A stretch of 10,642 nt of DNA, from assembly GCA_030826005.1 (NCBI GenBank), contig JAPJOW010000147.1, positions 1 to 10,642 of the forward strand. The letters run 5' to 3'. Positions 1 through 7,907 of this stretch are shown piece by piece. The notes below the pieces were generated by a model. That model made no database searches. It was given only the letters and a program-made list of their open reading frames with translations, and was not told where the DNA came from. A program made the translations under genes and the position numbers. Each line of letters opens with the position of its first letter. Within the stretch, counting starts at the first letter, position 1. The stretch is from Aliterella sp. RAGGC_92. GTDB lineage: Bacteria; Cyanobacteriota; Cyanobacteriia; Cyanobacteriales; Chroococcidiopsidaceae.

Positions 1-114
1 GAACAGATCGCGTTTACTAGAGTATCAAATTTAGGGAGCTAATCATTACTCTAAAATTGCCGCGACCGCGCTGCATAAAATTTATTTAATTTCTGTTACA
101 TACAATACATATCT

Positions 115-2004
115 ATGAAAATTGGCGAATTGAGTGAATTGGAGTTGTTAGGCTGGGGGTTTGAGCGCAGTTTGCACCTTGAAGATCGCGATCGCTTGTT
201 ATCAGCACGGCAAAAAGCCATAGGTCAAAATCAACCTTATCAAATTACTTACCGTCTCCAAGCTGTTGATGGCAGCTACAATTCTTTTGTAGAACAAGCT
301 AGACCCGTACCAGGAACAAATAACAGTTCTAATAACTGGGTATTAAGTTGCACGCCGCAAAACACTAGCCAAACAGGACAATTAGTGCAAATCAACAATT
401 TAAGCTGCGTACAGCAAACCCCTTTAGCAGTAATTGAGTGGAATTGCAGTTTTGAAGTAACTAAGTGGGACTATGCCGCCGAAGCAATTTTTGGCTATAG
501 CAGTAGCGAAGCTATCGGTCGTCATGGTACAGACTTAATCGTTGCTGCAAGCGGTTTAGAGCAAGTTACTCAAGTATGGCGAGAACTAATGCAGCGCCGA
601 GGCGGTACGCGCAGCCTGAACGAAAATCTTACCAAAGAAGGAAAAATAATTGTTTGCGAATGGTTCAACCAGCCTTTAGTTAATAGTAACGGCGAACTAA
701 TAGGGGTAAGTTCATTAGTTACCGACGTTACTGAGCGCCAAAACGCGATCGCCAGTCTCAGCGCTTTTAATACCGAATTAGAACAACGAGTACGCAAGCG
801 CACAGAACAATTAGATGAATTATCTGCCCTAGAGCAAGCCGCTAGAGCCGAAGCTCAAGCTAGTCTGCGATCGCACTACGACTCCTTAGCCGCCTTGCGC
901 CAAAGTGAAGAACGCTATCGCTCTTTAGTTATTGCCACATCGCAAATGGTCTGGACAACCGACGCTGAGGGGCAAGTAATTGACATTCCTGCCTGGAGAG
1001 AGTACACAGGTCAAAGTAGAGCCGAAATTGCTGGGTGGGGCTGGTTAGCTGCCGTACATCCAGAGGATCGGGAGCGCGCTGCTACCGTCTGGAATGAAGC
1101 CGTGCAAACAAAAAGCTTTTACGATACCGAATACCGCATTCGCGCCACTGATGGCAGCTATCGTTACTTTTCCTCGCGGGGCGTACCCGTTTTAGCCGCC
1201 GATGGCACTATCCGCGAGTGGGTGGGCGTGTGTACGGATATCCAAGAACGCAAAACTGTAGAAGAAACGCTAACGGCTCGTGCTAATGAATTAGCTTATC
1301 TCACAACTATTTTGACTCAAACTAATGCAGCTTTAGAAAAGCGCAATCAGGAACTAGATCAGTTTGCTTACGTCACTTCTCACGACCTCAAAGCACCTTT
1401 ACGGGCGATCGCCAATCTTTCTCAGTGGATTGAGGAAGATATCAGCGATAGCTTAACCGACGAAACTCGCCATCAAATGGATTTGCTACGCGGGCGCGTC
1501 CATCGCATGGAAGCTTTGATTAATGGCTTGCTGCAATATTCCCGGAGCGGGCGCGTAACTTCTGATAAGTCATCGGTGGCAGTCGCTGCTTTGCTGGCAG
1601 AAATTGTAGACTCTCTTGCTCCTCCCCCTACCTTTACTGTAGAAATAGCCCCTAATATGCCAACTTTAGTTACAGAAAGATTGCCCTTAGAGCAAGTATT
1701 TTCTAACTTAATTGGAAATGCAATTAAGCACCACCCCCGCCTAGACGGTAAAGTGCAAGTTTCTTGCCTCGATAAAGGCGCGTACTATGAGTTTGCGGTT
1801 GCCGATGACGGAAAAGGGATTGCGCCAGAGTATCATGACAAAATCTTTGGCATTTTTCAAACCTTAGAAGCCCGCGATCGCAGCGAAAATACGGGAATTG
1901 GTTTAGCTATCGTCAAAAAAATTGTCGAAAATCATGGCGGCAAAATCAAAGTAGAGTCTCTTGAAGGTATAGGCGCAAAGTTTATTTTCACCTGGAATAA
2001 ATAA
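115..2004 (+). CDS. PAS-domain sensor histidine kinase (Cph1-type kinase core)
   Basis: A predicted cytoplasmic sensor kinase of 629 residues with no visible membrane segment. Residues 1-85 match only the C-terminal half of a PAS_3-type domain. A complete PAS follows at about 95-210, then a coiled coil (about 215-268), and a PAS_3 domain at about 268-380 with the EYRIRATDGSYR core. The kinase core has the H-box FAYVTSHDLKAPLR (phospho-accepting His423), N-box asparagines 531 and 535, G1 DDGKGI (564-569), F-box FGIFQTL (578-584) and G2 GIGLAI (594-599), so it should be active. The H-box resembles the cyanobacterial phytochrome Cph1 class, whose partner is Rcp1; an Rcp1-like regulator is the next gene, so it is the likely phosphoacceptor (inference). 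ATG 115 is the first usable start after an in-frame TAA at 76-78, and no Shine-Dalgarno is seen. The PAS ligand or signal is unknown. Confidence 0.93.
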   Translation: MKIGELSELELLGWGFERSLHLEDRDRLLSARQKAIGQNQPYQITYRLQAVDGSYNSFVEQARPVPGTNNSSNNWVLSCTPQNTSQTGQLVQINNLSCVQQTPLAVIEWNCSFEVTKWDYAAEAIFGYSSSEAIGRHGTDLIVAASGLEQVTQVWRELMQRRGGTRSLNENLTKEGKIIVCEWFNQPLVNSNGELIGVSSLVTDVTERQNAIASLSAFNTELEQRVRKRTEQLDELSALEQAARAEAQASLRSHYDSLAALRQSEERYRSLVIATSQMVWTTDAEGQVIDIPAWREYTGQSRAEIAGWGWLAAVHPEDRERAATVWNEAVQTKSFYDTEYRIRATDGSYRYFSSRGVPVLAADGTIREWVGVCTDIQERKTVEETLTARANELAYLTTILTQTNAALEKRNQELDQFAYVTSHDLKAPLRAIANLSQWIEEDISDSLTDETRHQMDLLRGRVHRMEALINGLLQYSRSGRVTSDKSSVAVAALLAEIVDSLAPPPTFTVEIAPNMPTLVTERLPLEQVFSNLIGNAIKHHPRLDGKVQVSCLDKGAYYEFAVADDGKGIAPEYHDKIFGIFQTLEARDRSENTGIGLAIVKKIVENHGGKIKVESLEGIGAKFIFTWNK

Positions 2005-2013
2005 CCTAAAAAA

Positions 2014-2043
2014 TGGCGATATTTTGCCAATAACGCGGTTATT
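2014..2043 (+). repeat. two small inverted repeats after the first kinase gene
   Basis: Just after the stop codon are two short potential hairpins. TGGC (2014-2017) pairs with GCCA (2026-2029) around an 8-base loop. AATAAC (2029-2034) pairs with GTTATT (2038-2043) around loop GCG, and the sequence after it is T-rich. They share base 2029, so they compete or stack. This could be a weak transcription terminator or an mRNA 3'-end stabiliser, but the stems are short and there is no clean T-run. Chance occurrence is possible. Confidence 0.3.
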
Positions 2044-2149
2044 CTCTTAAATTAATCCCAAACTTGTTTTTAAATATCTCACTCAATGGGAAACATTAAC
2101 CTATCTAATGATTGATTGCCCCGCCTTCATTACCCGCAATAATTAATAG

Positions 2150-2155
2150 CATAAT
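2150..2155 (+). promoter_or_regulatory. possible -10 element before the Rcp1-like gene
   Basis: CATAAT matches the sigma-70 -10 consensus at five of six positions and ends 9 bases before the ATG at 2165. The best upstream partner, TTCATT at 2126-2131, is a poor -35 with an 18-base spacer. If used, it would give a nearly leaderless transcript. The 160-base A+T-rich gap makes a separate promoter plausible, but the motif is weak. Confidence 0.2.
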
Positions 2156-2164
2156 ATTCAAACA

Positions 2165-2593
2165 ATGACAGACAAAATGATTAACATCCTGCTTGTCGAA
2201 GACGATGAAGTGGATGTAATGAACGTGCAAAGAGCATTTAAAAAAAACAACATTACAAACCCACTTTTCCTTGCGTCCAATGGCTTAGAAGCCTTATCTA
2301 TATTAAGAGGTAGCGATAAAACAATAAATATACCCCAAGCTAGAAGAATAATATTACTAGACTTGAATATGCCAAAAATGAATGGCATAGAATTTTTACG
2401 CGAACTGCGTGCCGACAAACAATTACAATCAATTCCAGTAATTGTTTTAACTACATCAAACGAAGACAAAGATAAAGTAGAAGCTTATAAGCTAAACGTC
2501 GCTGGATATATTTTAAAACCAGTGACCTTTTCTAACTTCGTTGAAACTGTAGCAACTATGAATAAGTATTGGACTTTAGTAGAAATACCATAA
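2165..2593 (+). CDS. Rcp1-like single-domain response regulator
   Basis: A 142-residue stand-alone receiver domain with no output domain. The acidic pocket is E12-D13-D14, the predicted phosphorylated aspartate is D66 (in LLDLNMP), the switch threonine is T96 (in VLTTSNED) and the conserved lysine is K118 (in GYILKPV). The insertion before the aspartate strand and the C-terminal FVETVATMNKYW segment are typical of Rcp1, the partner of cyanobacterial phytochromes. It lies 160 bases after a kinase with a Cph1-like H-box, so it probably accepts phosphate from that kinase, or shuttles it to or from the receiver of the next gene (inference). Met5 is an alternative start that would cost four non-conserved residues; neither start has a Shine-Dalgarno. 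G+C is about 34% by my count, against roughly 40-50% in sampled neighbouring coding lines. Confidence 0.93.
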   Translation: MTDKMINILLVEDDEVDVMNVQRAFKKNNITNPLFLASNGLEALSILRGSDKTINIPQARRIILLDLNMPKMNGIEFLRELRADKQLQSIPVIVLTTSNEDKDKVEAYKLNVAGYILKPVTFSNFVETVATMNKYWTLVEIP

Positions 2594-2619
2594 GGCTAAA
2601 TAATAAGGACTATAAATTG

Positions 2620-2645
2620 AGCTAATAGCTAAATAGTTAGTAGCT
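2620..2645 (+). repeat. imperfect inverted repeat and AGCTAAT-like heptads before the hybrid kinase
   Basis: AGCTAATAGCTA (2620-2631) and TAGTTAGTAGCT (2634-2645) are near-complementary: ten Watson-Crick pairs of twelve, one G-U and one mismatch, around a two-base centre that would open to a larger loop. The same stretch reads as heptad-like copies AGCTAAT, AGCTAAA, AGTTAGT and AGCTAAT (2620-2648). It ends 8 bases before the ATG at 2654, in the translation-initiation region, where a folded mRNA could reduce ribosome access. No function is shown; the A+T-rich sequence may have arisen by slippage. Confidence 0.4.
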
Positions 2646-2653
2646 AATAAAGT

Positions 2654-5600
2654 ATGGAAGATGTCAAAATACTGGTAGTAGATGATGATGAAGTAGACCG
2701 CATGGCAGTAAAGCGGAGTCTAAAGTCTGCGGGCGTGGTCATGGAATGGCTAGAAGCCACCGAATGTCAGAGCGCGATCGCTTTACTACAAGAGCAAACC
2801 TTTGATTGTATATTTCTCGATTATCTACTCCCCGATGGCAACGGGCTAGAATTAGTCCAGCAAATCCGTGCCTTGGGAATTGCTACCCCTATCGTCGTCC
2901 TTACCGGGCAAGGAGACGAACGCATTGCGGTAGAAGTCATGAAAGCCGGAGCTTTTGACTATCTGCCCAAGTCAAGAATTACCCCAGAAAACTTATATCA
3001 AATTTTAAGTCAGGCAATACGTTTATATCGCGCCGAACAAGCCGCAATCGATGCTGGAGAAAGACTCAGAGAAAGTGAAGAACGCTACCGTTTGGTTTTA
3101 GAAGGCGCAAACGACGGGATTTGGGATTGGTATTGTTCGACAAACGAAGTTTATTGCAACGATCGCCTATTAGAAATTATTGGCGAACAACGAAGTCAAT
3201 TTGACTTAACTCCTCATAACTTAATGGCGCGGATGCACCCCGATGACGGGGCAAAAATTCGTCAAGCCATTATTAACCACTTGCAAAATGGGGAAAAATG
3301 CGAAGCAGAGTTTCGCATTCAACACTCGTCAGGAGAATACCGTTACTGCGTCGCTAGAGGAAAAGCCCAGCGCGATCGCTTTGGGTGTCCGTTGCGGATG
3401 TCAGGAATTATTAGCGACATCACCGAATCAAAGCAATTGGAGTCAGCCCTAGAAGCTAGTGAATTGCGTTTTAGACGTTTAGCCGATGCAAATATTATTG
3501 GTATTATAGTCGCCGATGTCCGAGGCACAATAGTTGAAGCTAATGCAGCTTTTTTAAGCATGGTGGGCTACAGCCCGGAAGACTTGCGTTTGGGTAGATT
3601 GCAGTGGCAGGTAATTACGCCCATAGAGTACGAAAATGCCGACAAAAAAGCCGCCGCCGAGCTAAAAGCCAAAGGTGTATTTAGTCCTTACGAAAAAGAA
3701 TATATCCGCGCCAATGGTTCGCGCGTACCAATATTAATTGGTGGCGCGCTAGTCCAAGGAGTTACAGAAACAAGCATTTGCTTTGTCATCGATTTAAGCG
3801 ATCGCAAACGCTCCGATGCCAAAATTGGTAAGCTCAATCGCGACTTAGAGCGGCGAATTAACGAAATGCAAACCTTGCTAGATGTAATTCCGCTTGGGAT
3901 CGCGATCGCCCAAGATCCGCGATGTCAGCATATTAAAGTCAATCCAGCTTTAGCAAAACTGCTCGAATTACCTATTGATGCGAATGTATCTAAAAGCGCT
4001 CCTATTCCCGAACGCCCAAACTACAAAGTTTACCACCAAGGCAGAGAATTAGAAGCCGCAGAATTACCCATGCAGGAAGCTACAGCTTCAGGCATTGATG
4101 TTGTAGATAGCGAAATTGAAGTTATTTTGGCAAGTAACCAAAAAATTAAACTTTTGGCTAATGCCGTACCGCTATTTGACGAACAAGGCAAAACAAGGGG
4201 TAGTGTAGGAGTTTTTTGGGATATCACCGAACGCAAGCGCATTGAAGAACAAGAGCGATTTTTAGCAGAAGCCAGCGCCATACTTGCCACTTCTTTAGAT
4301 TACAAAACAACCCTCACCAACCTCGCAATGGCGCTCGTCGCCGGACAAGCAGATTGGTGTACTATCGATGTCCTCGACCAAAATTCTACTTTGCGCCCGA
4401 TAGCTTCAACCCATAAAGATGGCGCAAAAATGCCCCAGTTAGAGCAATTGCGGAGTTATCAAGTCAATTTGAAAGCCAAAGTTGGGATATCGCAGGTAAT
4501 TAAAAGCGGTCAAGCGCAATTATATTCAAAAATTAGTCCAGAACTTAAAAACGCGATTTCTCCCAATGCCGAGCAAAGGCAATTAATGGAAAGCTTGGGC
4601 TTCAATTCGTTTCTGTGCGTACCCTTAAAAGTGCGCGGGCGGACGCTAGGGGCAATTAGCTTGATGAGAGGAGTAGGGGAAAGATTTTACGATTTAACAG
4701 ACTTGCTCTGGGCAGAAGACTTAGCTTATCGCGCCGCCCTCGCCGTTGATAATGCTCGTCTTTACCAACAAGCCACTGATATTGGGGAAAATCTGCGCCG
4801 GGCAATTATTATTTTGGGCGAACAGCAGCAACAGTTAAGAGTATTGCAGCGCATTACCAACTTATTAAACCAGCGCCTCACTAATTTACCTGGGTTATTG
4901 CAAGTTATGGTAGGAGCAGTTTGCGATGGCATTAGCGATGCCGAATTTGCCGCAATTTCTCTTTACGATCGCCAAACTGAGCGTTTAGAATTAACGGCTA
5001 CCGCAGGAATTGAACTAGAAAACTTACATTTATTATCCGCTCAAGAAAGTTTGCTCAATCGCGTATTTGCGACGGGCGCGGCGCAATTAGTCAAAAAAAG
5101 TAAAACATCGCCGCCAGTCTCCTCCTTACCTACTCCTGCTTCAATTTACGCCGTAGCAATCGAATCTGCGGCATCGGGGCGTTTGGGAGTAATGTCAATC
5201 GGCAATTGGCGCAATATCGAGGCTTTTGATGTGGAAGATCGCAACTTATTAGAAGCGGTAGGCGAACAAGCCGCGATCGCGATTAACAACGCTCAACTAA
5301 TTAATGCCCTAGAAGAACGCGAAGAACGCCTAGGCTTGCAAAACGAAGTTTTAGCCGCGCAAAACCGCGAACTAGAATCAACCCATAATCGCATTGCCCA
5401 ACAAAACTTGCAGTTAGTTGAAGCGGCGCGTTTAAAATCGCAGTTTTTGGCTACCATGTCTCACGAACTCCGCACCCCCATGAATGCGGTAATTGGCTTT
5501 GCTCAAGTATTGTTACGTCAGCGCACCGCAAACCTTACTTCTACTCAAGCGGACATGGTAGAGCGGATTTTGAATAATGGCAAAAATCTTTTAGCTTTAA

Positions 5601-6148
5601 TTAACGACATCCTCGACTTATCTAAAATTGAAGCTGGACGTTTAGAACTAAAGCAAGAAGAATTTGACATTAATAACTTAATTTTGGCAACCATTGCCGA
5701 ACTTCGCCCGCTTGCGGAGCAAAAGCAACTAGCATTAGAATTTCGCACCGAACTTGATAATCCGATAGTAATTAATGATAGTACGCGAGTCCGACAGATT
5801 TTAGTTAATTTACTTTCTAATGCCATCAAATTTACCGATCTAGGCAGCGTAGAAGTAAAAGTTAGCGGACTCGAAGCCGCCCAAGTGTTAGTCAGCGTCA
5901 AAGATACAGGCGTAGGCATTGCCGAGTCGGAGTTAGAACATATTTTTGAAGAATTTAGACAAGTCGATCAAACAACCACAAGACAACACGGAGGTACGGG
6001 GTTAGGGCTGGCAATTACTCGCTCCCTCGTCAATATGATGAAAGGTACAATTACTGTAGAAAGCAAGCCAGGAATTGGTTCTACTTTTCATGTCTGTTTA
6101 CCTCGGCAAATCGAAGTGCAAGAGCAACCCATAACTGTCTTAAAATAA
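2654..6148 (+). CDS. hybrid histidine kinase: receiver, 3 PAS, 2 GAF, HisKA, HATPase
   Basis: A 1164-residue soluble hybrid sensor kinase. Residues 1-125 are a receiver domain: acidic residues D10/D11, phosphoacceptor D56 (in IFLDYLLPDGNG), T84 and K106. PAS domains lie at about 140-260, 268-388 and 395-530, each ending in a DIT/DLS-type motif. GAF domains follow at about 545-703 and 735-885; neither has the Cys-His pair of bilin-binding GAF domains, so a classical phytochrome role is not supported. A coiled coil (about 885-930) leads to HisKA with His937 (FLATMSHELRTP), N-box N1052/N1056, G1 DTGVGI (1084-1089), F-box phenylalanines 1098 and 1101, and G2 GGTGLGLAI. All catalytic motifs are present. 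It starts 60 bases after the Rcp1-like gene, so the two are probably co-transcribed. The receiver at the N terminus may take phosphate from another kinase or gate this one. Ligands are unknown. Confidence 0.94.
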   Translation: MEDVKILVVDDDEVDRMAVKRSLKSAGVVMEWLEATECQSAIALLQEQTFDCIFLDYLLPDGNGLELVQQIRALGIATPIVVLTGQGDERIAVEVMKAGAFDYLPKSRITPENLYQILSQAIRLYRAEQAAIDAGERLRESEERYRLVLEGANDGIWDWYCSTNEVYCNDRLLEIIGEQRSQFDLTPHNLMARMHPDDGAKIRQAIINHLQNGEKCEAEFRIQHSSGEYRYCVARGKAQRDRFGCPLRMSGIISDITESKQLESALEASELRFRRLADANIIGIIVADVRGTIVEANAAFLSMVGYSPEDLRLGRLQWQVITPIEYENADKKAAAELKAKGVFSPYEKEYIRANGSRVPILIGGALVQGVTETSICFVIDLSDRKRSDAKIGKLNRDLERRINEMQTLLDVIPLGIAIAQDPRCQHIKVNPALAKLLELPIDANVSKSAPIPERPNYKVYHQGRELEAAELPMQEATASGIDVVDSEIEVILASNQKIKLLANAVPLFDEQGKTRGSVGVFWDITERKRIEEQERFLAEASAILATSLDYKTTLTNLAMALVAGQADWCTIDVLDQNSTLRPIASTHKDGAKMPQLEQLRSYQVNLKAKVGISQVIKSGQAQLYSKISPELKNAISPNAEQRQLMESLGFNSFLCVPLKVRGRTLGAISLMRGVGERFYDLTDLLWAEDLAYRAALAVDNARLYQQATDIGENLRRAIIILGEQQQQLRVLQRITNLLNQRLTNLPGLLQVMVGAVCDGISDAEFAAISLYDRQTERLELTATAGIELENLHLLSAQESLLNRVFATGAAQLVKKSKTSPPVSSLPTPASIYAVAIESAASGRLGVMSIGNWRNIEAFDVEDRNLLEAVGEQAAIAINNAQLINALEEREERLGLQNEVLAAQNRELESTHNRIAQQNLQLVEAARLKSQFLATMSHELRTPMNAVIGFAQVLLRQRTANLTSTQADMVERILNNGKNLLALINDILDLSKIEAGRLELKQEEFDINNLILATIAELRPLAEQKQLALEFRTELDNPIVINDSTRVRQILVNLLSNAIKFTDLGSVEVKVSGLEAAQVLVSVKDTGVGIAESELEHIFEEFRQVDQTTTRQHGGTGLGLAITRSLVNMMKGTITVESKPGIGSTFHVCLPRQIEVQEQPITVLK

Positions 6149-6174
6149 CTGAATCTAAAAGCTGAGATTTAGTT
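6147..6174 (+). repeat. inverted repeat overlapping the hybrid kinase stop codon
   Basis: AACTGAATCT (6147-6156) can pair with AGATTTAGTT (6165-6174) with nine Watson-Crick pairs and one G-U, around an 8-base loop. The left arm begins inside the TAA stop codon. No T-run follows, so a standard intrinsic terminator is unlikely; an mRNA 3'-end or processing hairpin between kinase and cheB messages is possible. Confidence 0.35.
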
Positions 6175-6213
6175 AGGCTAAGTGCATTAAATTCTAAAAT
6201 TGATTTTATATAC

Positions 6214-6218
6214 AAGGA
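6214..6218 (+). promoter_or_regulatory. possible ribosome binding site of the cheB-like gene
   Basis: AAGGA lies 13 bases upstream of the ATG at 6232. The spacing is longer than the usual 5-10 bases, so it is only a weak candidate, but it is the clearest purine-rich site before any gene in this window. Confidence 0.35.
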
Positions 6219-6231
6219 AAAAATTATTGAA

Positions 6232-7884
6232 ATGTCTAGACGTGACATTATTGTTATTGGTGCTTCCGCCGGGGGAGTAGAAACCCTTTGCCAACTGGTA
6301 GCTAGATTACCTTTAGACATACCTGCGGCAATATTTATTGTGCTGCATATTCCCTCTCACGGCAAAAGTGTTTTGCCCAAGATTTTGAACCGGGCGATCG
6401 CCAAGCAGCACGGAGAATTATCATCATTGCAAGCCCGCCATCCTCAAGATGGCGAATTAATTGCCCCAGGGCAAATATATGTAGCTCCTCCCGACAAACA
6501 CTTATTAATTAAAGATAATTGCATTCAGCTATCGCGCAGCGCCCGCGAAAACAGCCATCGCCCCGCCGTAGATCCGCTCTTTCGTAGCGCCGCCCGCACC
6601 TATGGCGCAAAAGTTGTAGGTGTAGTCTTGTCAGGCTTGCTTGACGATGGTACGGCAGGACTTGCGGCAATTAAGCAGCGTGGCGGCATTGCGATCGCCC
6701 AAGATCCAGAAGAAGCCCTATATTCGGGAATGCCGCTTAGTGCGATTGAAAACGTTGATGTAGACTACATTCTCAAAGTAGCAGACATCAGTAACATTTT
6801 AATTAATTTAGCTTCCGAACCTATTGTCGAATCAACCACCCCCGCACCTCCCCAAATGGAAATGGAAGCCCAGATTGCTCAATTTGACTTAGATACAATG
6901 CAAGCCACCCAACGTCCCGGCACGCCATCGGCGTTTGCTTGTCCTGAATGTAGTGGCGTGTTATGGGAATTGCACGACGGCAAACTTATCCGCTTTCGCT
7001 GTCGTACAGGTCATGCTTACTCAATTAACAGCCTACTTGCCGAACAAAATGATGCCTTAGAAGTAGCGCTATGGAGCGCGCTGAGGGCATTAGAAGAAAA
7101 AGCCGCCCTGACCGAACGCATGGCAATCCGCGCTCGTACCCACAGTCAAAAAATTTCTGCCCAACGCTTTCAAGAGCAATCTCAAGATAACCAAAAAAAT
7201 GCTGCTCTCGTCCGTCAAATGCTATTAAGTTTCGATAGCAGCGAAGAATTGGCGGTGGTAAACGGTCAGCGATTAGAACAAAATTTAGAAAGTGCGATTA
7301 TGGCTAATTCATCGCCTACTATTCCAAAAGTTGCCGAGCCTGCTAATATGCACGTAGTCGCGATTTTTTCAACCGAACTCAAGGCTGTAATAGAATTACT
7401 CGCAGCATTAGATGGGTTTGAAGCCGCGATGATTGTGGCATACCAATCTTCCTCTCAAGATCCCAGCCAGCTAGTAAACTTGCTCGATAGTTCTACCAGC
7501 TTCAACGTCAAAATAGCCGCCGAAGGAGATGTAATACAACCAAAAACAGTTTATATCGTCCCCAAAAATCGCCACTTATTAGTTAATCCCGACGGTAGTT
7601 TCGCACTATTGCAATCCAAATTAGTCCATTTTGGCACTCCATCGGTCGATTTGTTATTTGAATCTGTAGCCGGGAGTTTTAGAGAAAAAGCAATTTGTGT
7701 AATGCTGACGACAAACAGCGATGGAATTATGGGGATGCGGGCAATTAGAGAAACCGGAGGCTGTGCGATCGTCGCTCAAGAGGGAGAAAATATGCAGTTT
7801 GAAACCTATGTTGATATTGCCCAAGTTGTGCCTAGCTCGGAAATTGCCCAAACCCTAATTAACTTAGTTAAGCAAGTTGAATAA
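6232..7884 (+). CDS. cheB: CheB-type protein-glutamate methylesterase with cysteine ribbon and degenerate second CheB domain
   Basis: CheB hydrolyses methyl-glutamate on receptor or partner proteins and opposes CheR. Residues 5-195 form a methylesterase domain with an apparently complete triad: Ser12 in GASAGG, His39 in VLHI and Asp139 in LSGLLDDG. There is no N-terminal receiver, so control by phosphorylation in cis is absent. Residues 237-261 hold CPEC and CRTGH, a probable zinc ribbon (C237, C240, C257, H261) followed by helices at 265-335; this extension is known in CheB proteins associated with PAS/CheR partners. Residues 373-545 align by eye with the first domain (VYIVPKNRHLLV, SVDLLFESVA, MLTTNSDG), but Thr381 replaces the serine, Tyr404 the histidine, and the glycine pair is lost; only Asp497 remains. 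This half is probably non-catalytic. At 550 residues it is longer than classical CheB. A cheR follows after 97 bases. The physiological substrate is unknown, as no chemoreceptor gene is in view. Confidence 0.9.
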   Translation: MSRRDIIVIGASAGGVETLCQLVARLPLDIPAAIFIVLHIPSHGKSVLPKILNRAIAKQHGELSSLQARHPQDGELIAPGQIYVAPPDKHLLIKDNCIQLSRSARENSHRPAVDPLFRSAARTYGAKVVGVVLSGLLDDGTAGLAAIKQRGGIAIAQDPEEALYSGMPLSAIENVDVDYILKVADISNILINLASEPIVESTTPAPPQMEMEAQIAQFDLDTMQATQRPGTPSAFACPECSGVLWELHDGKLIRFRCRTGHAYSINSLLAEQNDALEVALWSALRALEEKAALTERMAIRARTHSQKISAQRFQEQSQDNQKNAALVRQMLLSFDSSEELAVVNGQRLEQNLESAIMANSSPTIPKVAEPANMHVVAIFSTELKAVIELLAALDGFEAAMIVAYQSSSQDPSQLVNLLDSSTSFNVKIAAEGDVIQPKTVYIVPKNRHLLVNPDGSFALLQSKLVHFGTPSVDLLFESVAGSFREKAICVMLTTNSDGIMGMRAIRETGGCAIVAQEGENMQFETYVDIAQVVPSSEIAQTLINLVKQVE

Positions 7885-7907
7885 CCAAAAAGAAAGTTAA
7901 AAGTAAA

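Noticed and set aside
1..42. Possible end of an upstream gene (13 codons then TAA at 40-42)
   Set aside because: Too short to identify; all three forward frames close within the first 42 bases, and none gives a recognisable protein tail.
5545..5919. 124-residue antisense open frame opposite the HisKA/ATPase region
   Set aside because: Sense strand encodes conserved kinase motifs in this stretch; the antisense translation shows no recognisable domain. Other antisense frames (570-803, 2158-2469, 3343-3561, 4030-4290, 6081-6320, 7654-7851) were rejected on the same grounds.
2654..6148. Hybrid kinase as a phytochrome or cyanobacteriochrome photoreceptor
   Set aside because: Both GAF domains lack the Cys-His pair that attaches bilin, and there is no phytochrome PHY domain, so a light-sensing call is not supported.
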